Below, one piece after another: positions 33,401-42,839 of a stretch of DNA of 64,000 nt. The position numbers and the translations under genes are program-made. This stretch comes from Ignavibacteria bacterium. GTDB lineage: Bacteria; Bacteroidota; Ignavibacteria; Ignavibacteriales; Ignavibacteriaceae. How positions within the stretch are numbered: position 1 is the stretch's first letter; the number at the start of each line of letters is the position of its first letter. The stretch covers positions 17,658 to 81,657 of the forward strand of contig JAUYAB010000042.1 of NCBI GenBank assembly GCA_030693705.1, in the 5' to 3' direction. Below the pieces are notes generated by a model that saw nothing but the letters and a program-made list of their open reading frames with translations, was not told the origin of the DNA and searched no databases.

Positions 33401-33751
33401 ATGGCTAATCAATTTATTGCACATGTTGAAATCCCTTCAACTAATCTTGAAGCATCGAAAGAATTTTATAAAAAAGTTTTTGATTGGGACTTGAAAGATT
33501 TTGGAAACGGATATTTACTTTATAATTCGCACAAAGGAATTACCATCGGTTTACGAAAAGTAAAAAAAGTTAACACCGGCGATTCCACCATTTTTCACGT
33601 TAGTGTAACTGATATTGAAGATGCGCTCGACAAAGTAAAAACTGCCGGCGGAAAAGTTTTTCGCGAGAAAACTGTAATCCCGGTTTTTGGTTGGTTTGCT
33701 CTGCTGATTGATAACGAAGGAAATATTATCGGGCTTTATCAATCGCACTAA
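33401..33751 (+). CDS. VOC-family (glyoxalase-like) protein
   Basis: 116-residue single VOC module: AHVEIPSTNLEASKEFYKKVFDWDLKDFG, then FHVSVTDIEDALDKVKTAGGKVF, ending FALLIDNEGNIIGLYQ. Proteins of this size bind metal and small molecules (glyoxalase, fosfomycin or bleomycin resistance relatives, or unknown); the substrate cannot be told. His4 of the first strand and the closing Glu/Gln positions are partly conserved. Confidence 0.87.
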   Translation: MANQFIAHVEIPSTNLEASKEFYKKVFDWDLKDFGNGYLLYNSHKGITIGLRKVKKVNTGDSTIFHVSVTDIEDALDKVKTAGGKVFREKTVIPVFGWFALLIDNEGNIIGLYQSH

Positions 33752-33767
33752 GTTTTTAATTGCAACC

Positions 33768-33815
33768 TCGGCGTCTTTGCGAGCAATCTTTTTCTCGCAA
33801 AGCCGCCAAGGCGCA
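33768..33815. terminator. Inverted repeat between convergent VOC and M16 genes
   Basis: CTTTGCGAG (33775-33783) and CTCGCAAAG (33794-33802) form a perfect 9-bp stem around CAATCTTTTT, flanked by CCTCGGCG and CGCCAAGG, which extend the pairing. Likely a bidirectional terminator; similar in wording to the element at 26008. Confidence 0.5.
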
Positions 33816-33827
33816 AAGTAATTTATT

Positions 33828-36626
33828 TTACTTTTCCGGTAACAGCACCACTTTTACAAATTTATTCTCGTTTAAATATTTGTTTGCGTAAACTTTGATA
33901 TCTTCGTTCGTCAATTTCTCAACCCACGAGTTATACTCCATCATTTGCTGCGGGTCTTCATTATTCATGATGTAATTTGACATGACGCCAACCCAAAATC
34001 TATTTTGCTTCAATTTTATTTCACGCTGACGCTTCTGTGTTTCTTTAACTTTTGCAAGTGTTTCAGGAGTTGTTCCGAATTGCTTAAGACTATCAATAAC
34101 GCTGAAAACCGTTTTGGTCAATTCATCAACTCTTTTGGGATCGCAGCCAAAATTAATACTGATTGTAACTTTTGATGTTGGTATTCTGTAGAATTGATGA
34201 TAAACACTAACGCCGTAAGTTCCTCCCTTATCTTCGCGTACAACTTCACGCAAACGGATATTGAGCACATCCATTAATGATTCCATTAAATATTCGTTTG
34301 TCCGGCTCCACTCGAATGGTCCGGGGAAAGAAATCCCAACGGTACTTTTTTGCTCAATACCTTTTTTAACAACTTTTTCAATTTTTGTTTCGATCGGTTT
34401 AACATTAATGTCGCGCCACATTTCATTTCTTTTAAGAGAAGGGAGCGCACCCAAATATTTTTCAACGAAAGTTTTGAACGATGGAACATCAATATTTCCT
34501 GCAAAGACAAAAGTGAAATCGCTTGCATCTGCAAAGCGGTCTTTGTAGAAATTAAATGATTTCACCAGATCCATCTCCTCTAACCGTTTTAGGCTCCACG
34601 GTTGAACGCGCGGATGATAATTTGCCATTGTTACCATCATGGTATCGTTAAAAGCAACACGAGGTTCATTACTGTAATTGGTTAAGTACGCTTTCATCTT
34701 TGCTTTATAAGATTGAAACGAGGTTGTGTCGAGTCTCGGAGAAGTGAAAGACAAATAAATTAGTTGGAACATCGTTTCGGCATCTTTCGGACTGCAGCCA
34801 CCGTTTAATCCTTCAGCATAATTATCGATATATGGATTAGCCGAAGCAACTTTTCCCGCTAAAGCCTTTTGTAATTCGTTAATAGAAAAATCTCCAAGTC
34901 CCGCTTCGCCAAGAATACCAACGGCGTTATAAGCGCCCTTAAATGTTTGATCATCGATAAGAGAGGAGCCGCCGGGGCTGAAAGCCGAGAATGTAATTTC
35001 ATCATTTTTAAAATCAGTAGGTTTTACAATTACTTTCACTCCGTTAGCAAGTTTCCATTCAATGGTTCCAAGTTTTTCAGATTTTGTTTCGCTAACAACC
35101 GACGAAGCTGCCGCTAAATTTTTTACAAGAGGCTGCTCAAGAGTTTTATCTTTATAAGCTTCGACAGTTTCATTTGATACTTTTTCCAATACAGTTCTTA
35201 AACCGGATTCAGTCGGAATCGGATTTCCTTCTTTCTCAGGTACATTTACAAGAATAGCTCGATTATCTGTTTTAATTAGCTCGCCGGAAAGCTTATTTAC
35301 ATCTTCTAAAAAGATTTCGGGAACCAATTTATTCATTAGCGCGAACTCATTTTCTATTCCGGGGATCGGCTCATCCTCCAAATAATTACTAACGAACTGC
35401 CAAATTAATGCAGATGACTCGGTTTTGTCTTTTTCATCTTTTTGTTTTTCGATTTGACGCAGAAGATTTTTCTTGTGCCTATCTAATTCCGTTTGAGTAA
35501 ATCCATATTTGCGAACTCGTTCAGCTTCGCGTAGAAGAACCTCAAGACCACGTTCGATGCCGTTATCTTTTACCATTGCCTGTAAAAAATTCACATCGGC
35601 AGTGCGGACCATTCTGCCTTTGCCTGCAAACGCGAATGCAAACGGCGGATCAGCGAGTTGGGTTAATTCTTGCAGCCGTTCGTTGAACATGCTTCCGAAT
35701 AGTTGATGCGTGATTGATTTCTTATAATCATTAACCGTCGAAGTAACTTCCGGTTTTTGTTTGTAGTAGAGAGCGACCGTTGAATACATTGCCTCTTTAT
35801 CTGAAGCGATTGCAAACTGAGTACCTTTTTGCGGTGGAACGGGATAGAGTTCGCGAGGTCTTTCTTTTTGTGGAGCCTCAATATTTTCAAAATGTTTTTT
35901 GATCAGCGTTTCAATTTCCGCTTTGTTAAAATCGCCGACTGCAACAACCGCCATAAGATCCGGGCGGTACCAATCTTTGTAATAACTTGTAAGTGTTGGA
36001 TGAGCAAAAGTTTTAATAATGTTAACATCGCCAATGGTTAAACGGTCGGCATATTTTGAATCTTTGAAAATTACCGGCAGTTGCTTGTTTAACATGCGCA
36101 TTTGTGCGCCGCGTCCGAGCCGCCATTCCTCGGTAATTACGCCCCGTTCCTTTTCAATTTCTGTTGAATCAAATGCCAAACCGTGCGCCCAATCTTCTAA
36201 GACCAAAAATGCTTTCTGCATAATTGCCTGGCTGTCGGTTGGAACTTGAAGCATGTAAACAGTTTCATCAAAACTTGTAAAGGCGTTCAACTCCGGTCCA
36301 AATTTTACACCGATTGATTCAAGATAGTTGATCAATTCATTTTTCTTAAAATGAGTTGTTCCGTTAAAAGCCATGTGTTCAACAAAATGTGCAAGCCCTT
36401 TTTGATCGTCATTCTCTAACACGCTTCCGGCATTAACAACTAACCGGAGTTCTGCCCGCTTTTCGGGTTTTTTGTTTTGCATAATGTAGTACCGGATTCC
36501 GTTCTTCAACGTTCCTATTGTTACAGCGGGATTTACCGGCAGCTTTTCGGTTTGAGAAATAATTATTTGCGAGAAGAGAAATGTAAAGAGAATGAAAAAT
36601 GATTTGAACTTGGTCATGGGTCCCAT
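33828..36626 (-). CDS. M16 family zinc peptidase (pitrilysin/insulinase type), secreted
   Basis: 932-residue double-length M16 peptidase, probably periplasmic or outer-membrane associated. Signal-type segment KFKSFFILFTFLFSQIIIS (6-24). Inverted zinc motif HFVEHMAFNGT (His80, Glu83, His84), with the distal Glu expected near 155-160 (TEIEKERGVITEEW). The second half is the inactive M16 pair (FTFVFAGNIDVPSFKTFVEKYLG). Such proteins degrade small peptides. GGATAGG precedes the first ATG; a second in-frame ATG three codons on is also possible. Confidence 0.93.
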   Translation of the reverse strand: MGPMTKFKSFFILFTFLFSQIIISQTEKLPVNPAVTIGTLKNGIRYYIMQNKKPEKRAELRLVVNAGSVLENDDQKGLAHFVEHMAFNGTTHFKKNELINYLESIGVKFGPELNAFTSFDETVYMLQVPTDSQAIMQKAFLVLEDWAHGLAFDSTEIEKERGVITEEWRLGRGAQMRMLNKQLPVIFKDSKYADRLTIGDVNIIKTFAHPTLTSYYKDWYRPDLMAVVAVGDFNKAEIETLIKKHFENIEAPQKERPRELYPVPPQKGTQFAIASDKEAMYSTVALYYKQKPEVTSTVNDYKKSITHQLFGSMFNERLQELTQLADPPFAFAFAGKGRMVRTADVNFLQAMVKDNGIERGLEVLLREAERVRKYGFTQTELDRHKKNLLRQIEKQKDEKDKTESSALIWQFVSNYLEDEPIPGIENEFALMNKLVPEIFLEDVNKLSGELIKTDNRAILVNVPEKEGNPIPTESGLRTVLEKVSNETVEAYKDKTLEQPLVKNLAAASSVVSETKSEKLGTIEWKLANGVKVIVKPTDFKNDEITFSAFSPGGSSLIDDQTFKGAYNAVGILGEAGLGDFSINELQKALAGKVASANPYIDNYAEGLNGGCSPKDAETMFQLIYLSFTSPRLDTTSFQSYKAKMKAYLTNYSNEPRVAFNDTMMVTMANYHPRVQPWSLKRLEEMDLVKSFNFYKDRFADASDFTFVFAGNIDVPSFKTFVEKYLGALPSLKRNEMWRDINVKPIETKIEKVVKKGIEQKSTVGISFPGPFEWSRTNEYLMESLMDVLNIRLREVVREDKGGTYGVSVYHQFYRIPTSKVTISINFGCDPKRVDELTKTVFSVIDSLKQFGTTPETLAKVKETQKRQREIKLKQNRFWVGVMSNYIMNNEDPQQMMEYNSWVEKLTNEDIKVYANKYLNENKFVKVVLLPEK

Positions 36627-36743
36627 CCTATCCTTAGTTAAAAAATAAATCCAGAATTCATTGAAAAAATAAATAATTTATTTGATAAAACACAACCGAT
36701 TTTAATGAACTTTTCAAGTAGAACCAACTTCTGAAAGGAAGTT

Positions 36744-36992
36744 TTATCTATTTAAAAATGGCTCATTGAATATAGGAGATGCAGTGGAGTTGGTTTTGGG
36801 ATTGTTGTTTTGAGTACCTTCGTTTTGGAACGGGAGTTTGCAAAAAACTGTCTTTCCAAAATAAATAGTATTAGGGCATAAAGAATTCTTTTCAAGACAC
36901 TGCACTAACTTTCCGCTAGCTACGTCTTTTACACGGCAAACCGAAAAAGAATCGATACTATCCTTTGGCGATAAATGTATTTGGTCTTCCAT
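36744..36992 (-). CDS. Small Cys-containing hypothetical protein
   Basis: 82 residues. Four cysteines in SFSVCRVKDVASGKLVQC and LCPNTIYFGKTVFCKLP look like a small metal-binding or structural knuckle, and the mix of residues is protein-like rather than random. The last 25 residues are Asn/Pro/Thr-rich. The ribosome site is weak. No family recognised. Confidence 0.5.
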   Translation of the reverse strand: MEDQIHLSPKDSIDSFSVCRVKDVASGKLVQCLEKNSLCPNTIYFGKTVFCKLPFQNEGTQNNNPKTNSTASPIFNEPFLNR

Positions 36993-37053
36993 TATATTTA
37001 CTCACAATTGTAATTTTTTCAATCCAATTTAAGGAACATGTTAAGATAAAAAC

Positions 37054-37160
37054 AGTAGGGAAATCCCTAAAAATGAGTAGGGAAACCCCTAAAAATGAGT
37101 AGGGATATCCCTACTGCCAGTAGGGATATCCCTACTAATAGTAGGGATATCCCTACTACT
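37054..37160. repeat. Five tandem palindromic 21-22 bp units
   Basis: Units start at 37054, 37076, 37098, 37119 and 37140. The last three contain the perfect 18-bp palindrome AGTAGGGATATCCCTACT plus three variable bases; the first two are degenerate (AGTAGGGAAATCCCTAAAAA and one near copy). No spacers of CRISPR length and no cas genes. Could be a regulator array, hairpin cluster or repeat expansion. Confidence 0.85.
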
Positions 37161-37306
37161 TTTTCTCCTCTTTTGGATATATAGTTTAGAATTAGAGAAT
37201 GTGTGTGGCTGAAGTTATTATTTTAACAATATAATTATTATCATGTTTGCCGTCACCTCCTCTTGTTCACTTTAAAAAACGGCTTTTTCTAACAATTTTT
37301 TTAGTT

Positions 37307-37314
37307 TATCTTTG
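37307..37314 (+). promoter_or_regulatory. Possible -7 box for the CotH gene cluster
   Basis: TATCTTTG fits TAnnTTTG, 94 bp before the ATG at 37408. No good -33 element. Confidence 0.3.
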
Positions 37315-37407
37315 TGGTACGGTTTATGTTAAGATAAAATGTTTGAATATATGACTGTGGCAAATAATTGTTCGTTTTGAAATTGAGCTTGCTTTCCAAC
37401 AACTAAA

Positions 37408-40400
37408 ATGAAAAAATATCTTTTCCTATTAATTATCTTTTCCGGTTCTCTGCTATTTTCACAATCTGTTAAAATAAACGAAGTCATGTCTTCGAATGTT
37501 GCTACCCTTGCAGACGAAGATGGTGATTTTCCCGATTGGATTGAACTTTACAATACGACCGTACAACCGGTTTCTTTGTCGTTTTTTAACTTGTCTGATG
37601 ACCCGCAGAACTTGACGAAGTGGAAATTTCCTTCCGTAACGATACAACCTCAGAATTACTTAATTGTTTATGCTTCCGGAAAGGATAAGAAAAACGGAGC
37701 CATGTTTTGGGAAACCGTTATCACCAAGGGAGACCAATGGAAATATTTAGTCCCCGCCTCCGAGCCATCCAGCACGTGGCGCAATCTTGGATTTGATGAC
37801 GTTCTCTGGAAAAGCGGTCCAAGCGGCTTTGGATTTGGTGATAATGATGACGCAACGATTGTTCCCACGGCTACAAAGTCGGTGTATATAAGAAAAATAT
37901 TTTCTGTCGACGATCCCGGAAATGTTGATACGGCATTTCTTCATATCGATTATGATGATGCATTCGCAGCTTACTTAAATGGTGTTGAAATTGCACGCGC
38001 AAATATCGGTACGAAAGGTGTCACGCCAACTTTTTCGCAAATGGCAACGGTAGATCATGAAGCCGTGATGTACCAAGGAGGCTCGCCGGTAGCATTTCCG
38101 ATAACCAACATACGCACATTGCTAAAAGCGGGAGATAATGTTTTAACTTTGCAAGTCCATAATGTCAATACAACATCCAGCGATCTAACTTTAATACCAT
38201 TTTTAACTCTTGGGTTAAGATCGGCTCCAATAAATCCTCGCGGACTTTCTCCATATATCAAATTATCAACTTCCTATCTTCATACAAATTTCAAACTCGA
38301 TTCAAGCGGAGAAACTGTTTATTTAACGGATTCAACCGGGAATATTGTTGACGAAGTGACGTTCGGATTTATGCCAACGGGACTTTCCTACGGTAGAAAA
38401 CCTGATGGAGGAATAAATTGGCTTTACTTCCAAACTCCAACTCCAAAAACATCAAATATTTCTGCCGGAGTTTCACAAATTGCTGAACCGCCCCGGTTTT
38501 CAAGACCGGCGGGATTTTATTACAGTGCGTTGTCCGTAGCGGTTACCTCCACTTTGCCGGGAGGAACAATTTATTATACTTTTGATGGCTCCGATCCAAC
38601 AACCTCAAGTTTTAAATATGTTGGTGCGATAAACATTTCGAAAACTACAACGCTTCGCACGAAAGTATTTGCCGATGGAGTGATACCGAGTTCCACCACA
38701 ACAGCAACGTATTTTGTAAATCATGTTTCAAAGCTTCCGGTTGTTTCGTTATCCACTGATCCAAAACATTTTTGGGATAACGATTCCGGAATTTATGTGA
38801 TGGGATCAAATCCCGGTGGTTATCCTTACTTCGGCGCTAATTTTTGGCAAGACTGGGAAAAGCCGATCCATTTTGAATTTTTTGAACCACTTGATTCGCA
38901 AAAAGTAAGTGTTGATGCCGGAATAAAAATTTTTGGCAACTGGAGCAGAGCGTTTGATCAGAAATCTATGGCGATTTATTTACGCGGAAGTTACGGATTC
39001 AATAAAATGAAGTATCAATTTTTCCCCGGAAAAAAGACCGACAATTTTGCCAACATAGTTTTGCGTAACGGAGGAAATGATTTTACTTATACGCTCGTTC
39101 GCGATCGTTATCAATCCTTACTGCTTCAGAATTTAGACATCGGTGTTCAGGCTACTCGTTTCTGCGTCGCTTATCTTAACAATGAATATTGGGGAATTTA
39201 TACGCTGAGAGAAAAACTGAACGAAGAATTTCTTGCAAACACTTATGGCGTTGATCCAAATAATGTTGACATTGCAGATTTGAGTACGGAAGCGGGGTAT
39301 TATGTAAACGAACATTTTTCAACATTATATAATTTCATTTCGCAAAAAGATATTAGCCTTAAAGCGAATTATGACTTTGTACAATCACAGATGGAAGTTG
39401 AGAATTTTAAGAACTACCAGATTGCCGAAATTTATATTAACAATACCGATTGGCCCGGGAATAATATGAAAGTCTGGCGTGAAAGAACCGAAACGGCAAA
39501 ATGGAGATGGCTTACTTATGATCTCGATTACGGCGTTGGGTTAGTTGAATATTTTAATGCACAACAAGATTACCGATTCAATACTCTCGATTTTGCAACA
39601 GCGACAAACGGACCTTCCTGGCCAAATCCACCCTGGTCAACGTTACTGCTTCGCAAGTTTTTAACCAATGCTGATTTTAAGAACGATTTTATTCAATCAT
39701 TTGCGCATTTGCTGAATACGACATTTTCGCCTGATTCAACTACGCACTTATTAAATCAAGTTCAAGATGAGATCGCTTCGGAGATAACCCGCCACACAAC
39801 TAAGTGGAAAACTACTATGCAGTTCGATTGGACAACTAATATTACCCGTATTCGTACTTTCATTTCGTACCGGGATGCCTATATGAGGTTGCACATTAAT
39901 ACGAAATTCCAGTTAGGTGGTTTTTCGAACTTGACCTTAACGAATAGCGATACCCTGGGTGGAAAAGTAATGCTTCAATCTTACGATATTCCTAAATCTA
40001 CTTTTAAGGGAAAATATTTTAGAACTGCACCGATTAAACTTTCGGCAAAACCAAATCCCGGTTATGTTTTTGCAGGCTGGAAAGGTATCTCTTCAAATCA
40101 GGATATAACTGTTGTTTTAAAAGGTGATTCGGTTGTACAAGCTGTTTTTATAAAAGATGACACGCAAACTCAAAAGATTGTTGTAAATGAAATCAATTAT
40201 AAATCATCTTCCGCTTCAGATTGTGGAGATTGGGTTGAACTTTACAACAACGGAACGGAAAGCGTTCAATTAAAAAATTGGAAATTAAAAGACAGTGTAG
40301 ACACTCACGAATTTATTCTACCGGATTTTGATTTAGCGCCGGAATCCTTCGTTGTACTTGCAAACGATTCCACAAAATTCAGATCAGTCTTCCCGGATGT

Positions 40401-40956
40401 TACAAATATGATCGGTGAATTTTCATTCGGACTTTCTGCTAACGGTGAAACAGTCCGGCTCTTTAATGAGAACGGTTCATTGATTGATTCGATAAAATTT
40501 ATTTCTTCCTCTCCGTGGCCGATAGAACCGAATGGAACCGGCGCAACGCTAGCGCTGATAAATCCAGGTCTTAATAACTCGGTGCCGGAAAGCTGGAAAG
40601 CCTCTTCTAATTTAGGAACGCCTGGAAAACAGAATGATGTTTTTTCTGATGTTAAGAGGGAAGATTTTAGACCAAAAACATTTGAGCTGTATCAAAATTA
40701 CCCGAATCCTTTTAATCCGAGTACAATAATTAGTTATCAACTTCCGGAGTATGGCAAAGTAACATTAACGGTCTACGATGTACTCGGAAATGAGATTGCA
40801 ACTTTGGTTAACGAAGAAAAACCGGCAGGAAATTATAATTATGAATTAGGATCCGCCACGGGCGGAAGGAATTACGAATGGTCTAGTGGAGTATACTTTT
40901 ATCAACTTCGTGCAGGTAGTTTTTTGCAAACGAGGAAGATGATATTTTTGAAATGA
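37408..40956 (+). CDS. Secreted CotH-kinase/lamin-tail-domain protein with type IX sorting signal
   Basis: 1182-residue exported protein. Signal peptide 1-18. Lamin-tail domain at about 20-110 (KINEVMSSNVATLADEDGDF, DWIELYN); a beta-sandwich to about 290; a chitobiase-like sheet (TIYYTFDGSDPTTS, about 385-425); a CotH-type kinase domain (about 440-850: GIKIFGNWSRAFDQKSMAIYL, NIVLRNGGNDF, YWGIYTLREKLNEEFL, WRWLTYDLDYG); a second lamin-tail domain (about 925-1060); and a C-terminal sorting domain (YQNYPNPFNPSTIISYQLP) for T9SS. CotH enzymes phosphorylate proteins on the surface of spores and other cells; activity here is inferred. First gene of a same-strand set with HlyD, VTC, DUF4956 and propeller genes. 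The mini-palindrome at 40852 is inserted in frame in the sorting domain. Confidence 0.9.
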   Translation: MKKYLFLLIIFSGSLLFSQSVKINEVMSSNVATLADEDGDFPDWIELYNTTVQPVSLSFFNLSDDPQNLTKWKFPSVTIQPQNYLIVYASGKDKKNGAMFWETVITKGDQWKYLVPASEPSSTWRNLGFDDVLWKSGPSGFGFGDNDDATIVPTATKSVYIRKIFSVDDPGNVDTAFLHIDYDDAFAAYLNGVEIARANIGTKGVTPTFSQMATVDHEAVMYQGGSPVAFPITNIRTLLKAGDNVLTLQVHNVNTTSSDLTLIPFLTLGLRSAPINPRGLSPYIKLSTSYLHTNFKLDSSGETVYLTDSTGNIVDEVTFGFMPTGLSYGRKPDGGINWLYFQTPTPKTSNISAGVSQIAEPPRFSRPAGFYYSALSVAVTSTLPGGTIYYTFDGSDPTTSSFKYVGAINISKTTTLRTKVFADGVIPSSTTTATYFVNHVSKLPVVSLSTDPKHFWDNDSGIYVMGSNPGGYPYFGANFWQDWEKPIHFEFFEPLDSQKVSVDAGIKIFGNWSRAFDQKSMAIYLRGSYGFNKMKYQFFPGKKTDNFANIVLRNGGNDFTYTLVRDRYQSLLLQNLDIGVQATRFCVAYLNNEYWGIYTLREKLNEEFLANTYGVDPNNVDIADLSTEAGYYVNEHFSTLYNFISQKDISLKANYDFVQSQMEVENFKNYQIAEIYINNTDWPGNNMKVWRERTETAKWRWLTYDLDYGVGLVEYFNAQQDYRFNTLDFATATNGPSWPNPPWSTLLLRKFLTNADFKNDFIQSFAHLLNTTFSPDSTTHLLNQVQDEIASEITRHTTKWKTTMQFDWTTNITRIRTFISYRDAYMRLHINTKFQLGGFSNLTLTNSDTLGGKVMLQSYDIPKSTFKGKYFRTAPIKLSAKPNPGYVFAGWKGISSNQDITVVLKGDSVVQAVFIKDDTQTQKIVVNEINYKSSSASDCGDWVELYNNGTESVQLKNWKLKDSVDTHEFILPDFDLAPESFVVLANDSTKFRSVFPDVTNMIGEFSFGLSANGETVRLFNENGSLIDSIKFISSSPWPIEPNGTGATLALINPGLNNSVPESWKASSNLGTPGKQNDVFSDVKREDFRPKTFELYQNYPNPFNPSTIISYQLPEYGKVTLTVYDVLGNEIATLVNEEKPAGNYNYELGSATGGRNYEWSSGVYFYQLRAGSFLQTRKMIFLK
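40852..40866. repeat. Mini-palindrome inside sorting domain of the CotH protein
   Basis: TCCGCC-ACG-GGCGGA, perfect arms, in frame, coding for Ser-Ala-Thr-Gly-Gly between the usual NYEL and SSGVYFYQL parts of the domain. It looks like an in-frame insertion. Confidence 0.55.
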
Positions 40957-41010
40957 TTAAAAAGAGGAATTAATGATTAGCGTTTTAAGTTTAGGAAATT
41001 CGGAACAACC

Positions 41011-42075
41011 ATGAAAAGAAAAATTAAACGAAAAGCAATTGTAGGAATTGTAGTTTTTTGTCTTGTAGCCTTTTCGCTTTTGATAAGCGGGATAAAAGTC
41101 CCGCATTCATTGAACATATTTGCCGAAGTACATCCGTTGCAAAAATGGCAGATTGTTAAGGGAACCGATGGGCAGTTAACTTCCGCTTTAATAGATTATG
41201 AAACCGGATTTTCAAATGCATTCGGCGTTACGCAATTCCAACGGGGAGAATCGATGATTTTTTCTTTTGCCGAAGCGATGAAGAATAAAAAAGAAATAAA
41301 AGCCGGTGATTCAATCGGTGTTATCCGCTCCAGCGATGTTGAAGAAAACATAGTTCGGTTGGAAGGTGAACTTTCCGTTGCAAAAGCTGAGCTTGAAGCA
41401 AATAAGACCGGCGAAAAGCAACCGCTGATAACAGAGGCAAAAAATCGATTGGAATTTGCGAAGGCAAAACTCGGGCAGAAAAAAGATACCTTTTTACGTA
41501 ACGAACAATTGTACAAAAAAGGTTTTCTTCCGCAAGAAAGTTACGAAACGGATCTTTGGGAAATAAAGCAACTCGAGATCGAAATCTCTATCTACCAATC
41601 GCAGCTTGATGCGATTACCAGCGGTTTAAAACCGGAAACGCTGAAACTTGTTGAATCAAAAATAACCGCTTTAACAAACGAACTTGAGTCATTAAAAAAA
41701 CGTTCAAAGAATTTCATGGTGATTTCTCCAATCAACGGGAAGGTGAACCGCTCTTTTTCTTCGGATACTATTTTATCTATCATCAATTTAGACAAAGTAG
41801 TTATGAACGTTCCGTTAAAAATTACTTACAGAAATAGTTTGAAAGAAGGAAACTTAATTTCAGTTAGATTTACTAATTATCCTGAAGCATTTCAAGCACA
41901 GGTGTTATCGCTTTCAAACGAGGTAAAAATGTTAAACAACGAACAGGTAATTGTTGCGACAATTCTTATCAACAATTCCGGTAAACAACTTTTACCCGGC
42001 ATGATTACACAAGGGATTCTCAAACTCGGAACAATTTCAATTTGGGATTATTTTACAAATTATATTCTAAATTAA
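41011..42075 (+). CDS. HlyD-like membrane fusion protein
   Basis: 354 residues: one N-terminal membrane helix (about 11-30), a short lipoyl-like strand region, a long coiled coil (about 115-235: EENIVRLEGELSVAKAELEANK, ITALTNELESLKKRSKN), then beta-rich FMVISPINGKVNRSFSSD and the membrane-proximal barrel. This is the layout of periplasmic adaptor proteins of type I secretion or efflux pumps. No inner-membrane transporter or outer-membrane channel lies beside it, so the partner is unknown. It sits 54 bp after the CotH gene and 3 bp before the VTC gene. Confidence 0.82.
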   Translation: MKRKIKRKAIVGIVVFCLVAFSLLISGIKVPHSLNIFAEVHPLQKWQIVKGTDGQLTSALIDYETGFSNAFGVTQFQRGESMIFSFAEAMKNKKEIKAGDSIGVIRSSDVEENIVRLEGELSVAKAELEANKTGEKQPLITEAKNRLEFAKAKLGQKKDTFLRNEQLYKKGFLPQESYETDLWEIKQLEIEISIYQSQLDAITSGLKPETLKLVESKITALTNELESLKKRSKNFMVISPINGKVNRSFSSDTILSIINLDKVVMNVPLKITYRNSLKEGNLISVRFTNYPEAFQAQVLSLSNEVKMLNNEQVIVATILINNSGKQLLPGMITQGILKLGTISIWDYFTNYILN

Positions 42076-42078
42076 CCG

Positions 42079-42828
42079 ATGGCGAGTAGATTAGAGTATA
42101 AATATTTAGTCCAGGAAAATTTGTTGCCAAAAATTCGAGCTATAGTTTCAACTTATATGAAGCATGATCCGTATGCGGAAATTCGCCCGCACAAAGAATA
42201 TACAGTACGCAGCATCTATCTCGATACCGCAGATCTTCTTTGTTATCACGAAAAATATGAAGGCTATAAAATTAGGAACAAGTTTAGAATTAGAGTTTAT
42301 AATGAACGGAGAGAAGACAGCCTTGTTTTTTTAGAAATTAAAAGAAAAAACGAAAACTTCATTTCGAAAGACCGCGCGAAACTTTACCTTGAAGATCTAC
42401 AATCGCTTATTCAAACGAAAAATGTTGATGACTATATTCTTGTTCGTGCAGACGGAACCGGAGATTTTGAAGAAGCGAATAAATTTCTTTTTCACTATTA
42501 TTCAAAACAACTTATCCCGTTAAGTTTAGTAGTTTACGAACGCGAGGCTTTTATGGGAAAATTCGGATATGATTTGAGAATAACTTTCGACAAAAATTTA
42601 CGCGGATCAGTGTATCCTGAATACGACGATATTTTCGAAGAAAAAAAACTGAAATATGCTTTCCCCAATTATTTTATTCTGGAAATAAAATTTCACGAGA
42701 GGTTTCCGGCATGGGTTCCGCAGCTCATAAACAAATTCAGTCTTCAAAGAATATCAGTTTCAAAGTACACTAATTGTATTGATATAAATAAAAACCATAT
42801 GCATTTCAGCGGCTCGTTAGCATTGTAA
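42079..42828 (+). CDS. VTC-domain polyphosphate polymerase family protein
   Basis: 249 residues forming a tunnel-type VTC domain: RLEYKYLVQENLLPKIRA, YTVRSIYLDTADLLCYHEKYEGYKIRNKFRIRVYN, VFLEIKRKNENFISKDRA, LRITFDKNLRG, ILEIKFHERFPAWVPQLI. The repeated basic residues (KFRIR, EIKRK) and Glu residues match those that hold polyphosphate and metal in yeast Vtc4. It may make polyphosphate from ATP. No membrane segment; the next gene (DUF4956) is a membrane protein and likely partner. Confidence 0.9.
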   Translation: MASRLEYKYLVQENLLPKIRAIVSTYMKHDPYAEIRPHKEYTVRSIYLDTADLLCYHEKYEGYKIRNKFRIRVYNERREDSLVFLEIKRKNENFISKDRAKLYLEDLQSLIQTKNVDDYILVRADGTGDFEEANKFLFHYYSKQLIPLSLVVYEREAFMGKFGYDLRITFDKNLRGSVYPEYDDIFEEKKLKYAFPNYFILEIKFHERFPAWVPQLINKFSLQRISVSKYTNCIDINKNHMHFSGSLAL

Positions 42829-42839
42829 AGGAAGAAAAT

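Larger units (their letters stand above)
36993..37407. other. Intergenic region with palindromic tandem repeat
   Basis: No gene. It holds the repeat at 37054-37160 and a possible promoter box at 37307-37314 for the CotH-type gene; the rest is AT-rich without further signals. Confidence 0.5.

Noticed and set aside
37054..37160. Possible CRISPR array
   Set aside because: Units are contiguous palindromes with only 3-4 bases between them, no spacers, no cas genes.
41011..42075. Multidrug efflux adaptor
   Set aside because: No RND, ABC or MFS transporter or TolC-like channel adjoins it; context is the CotH-VTC set.
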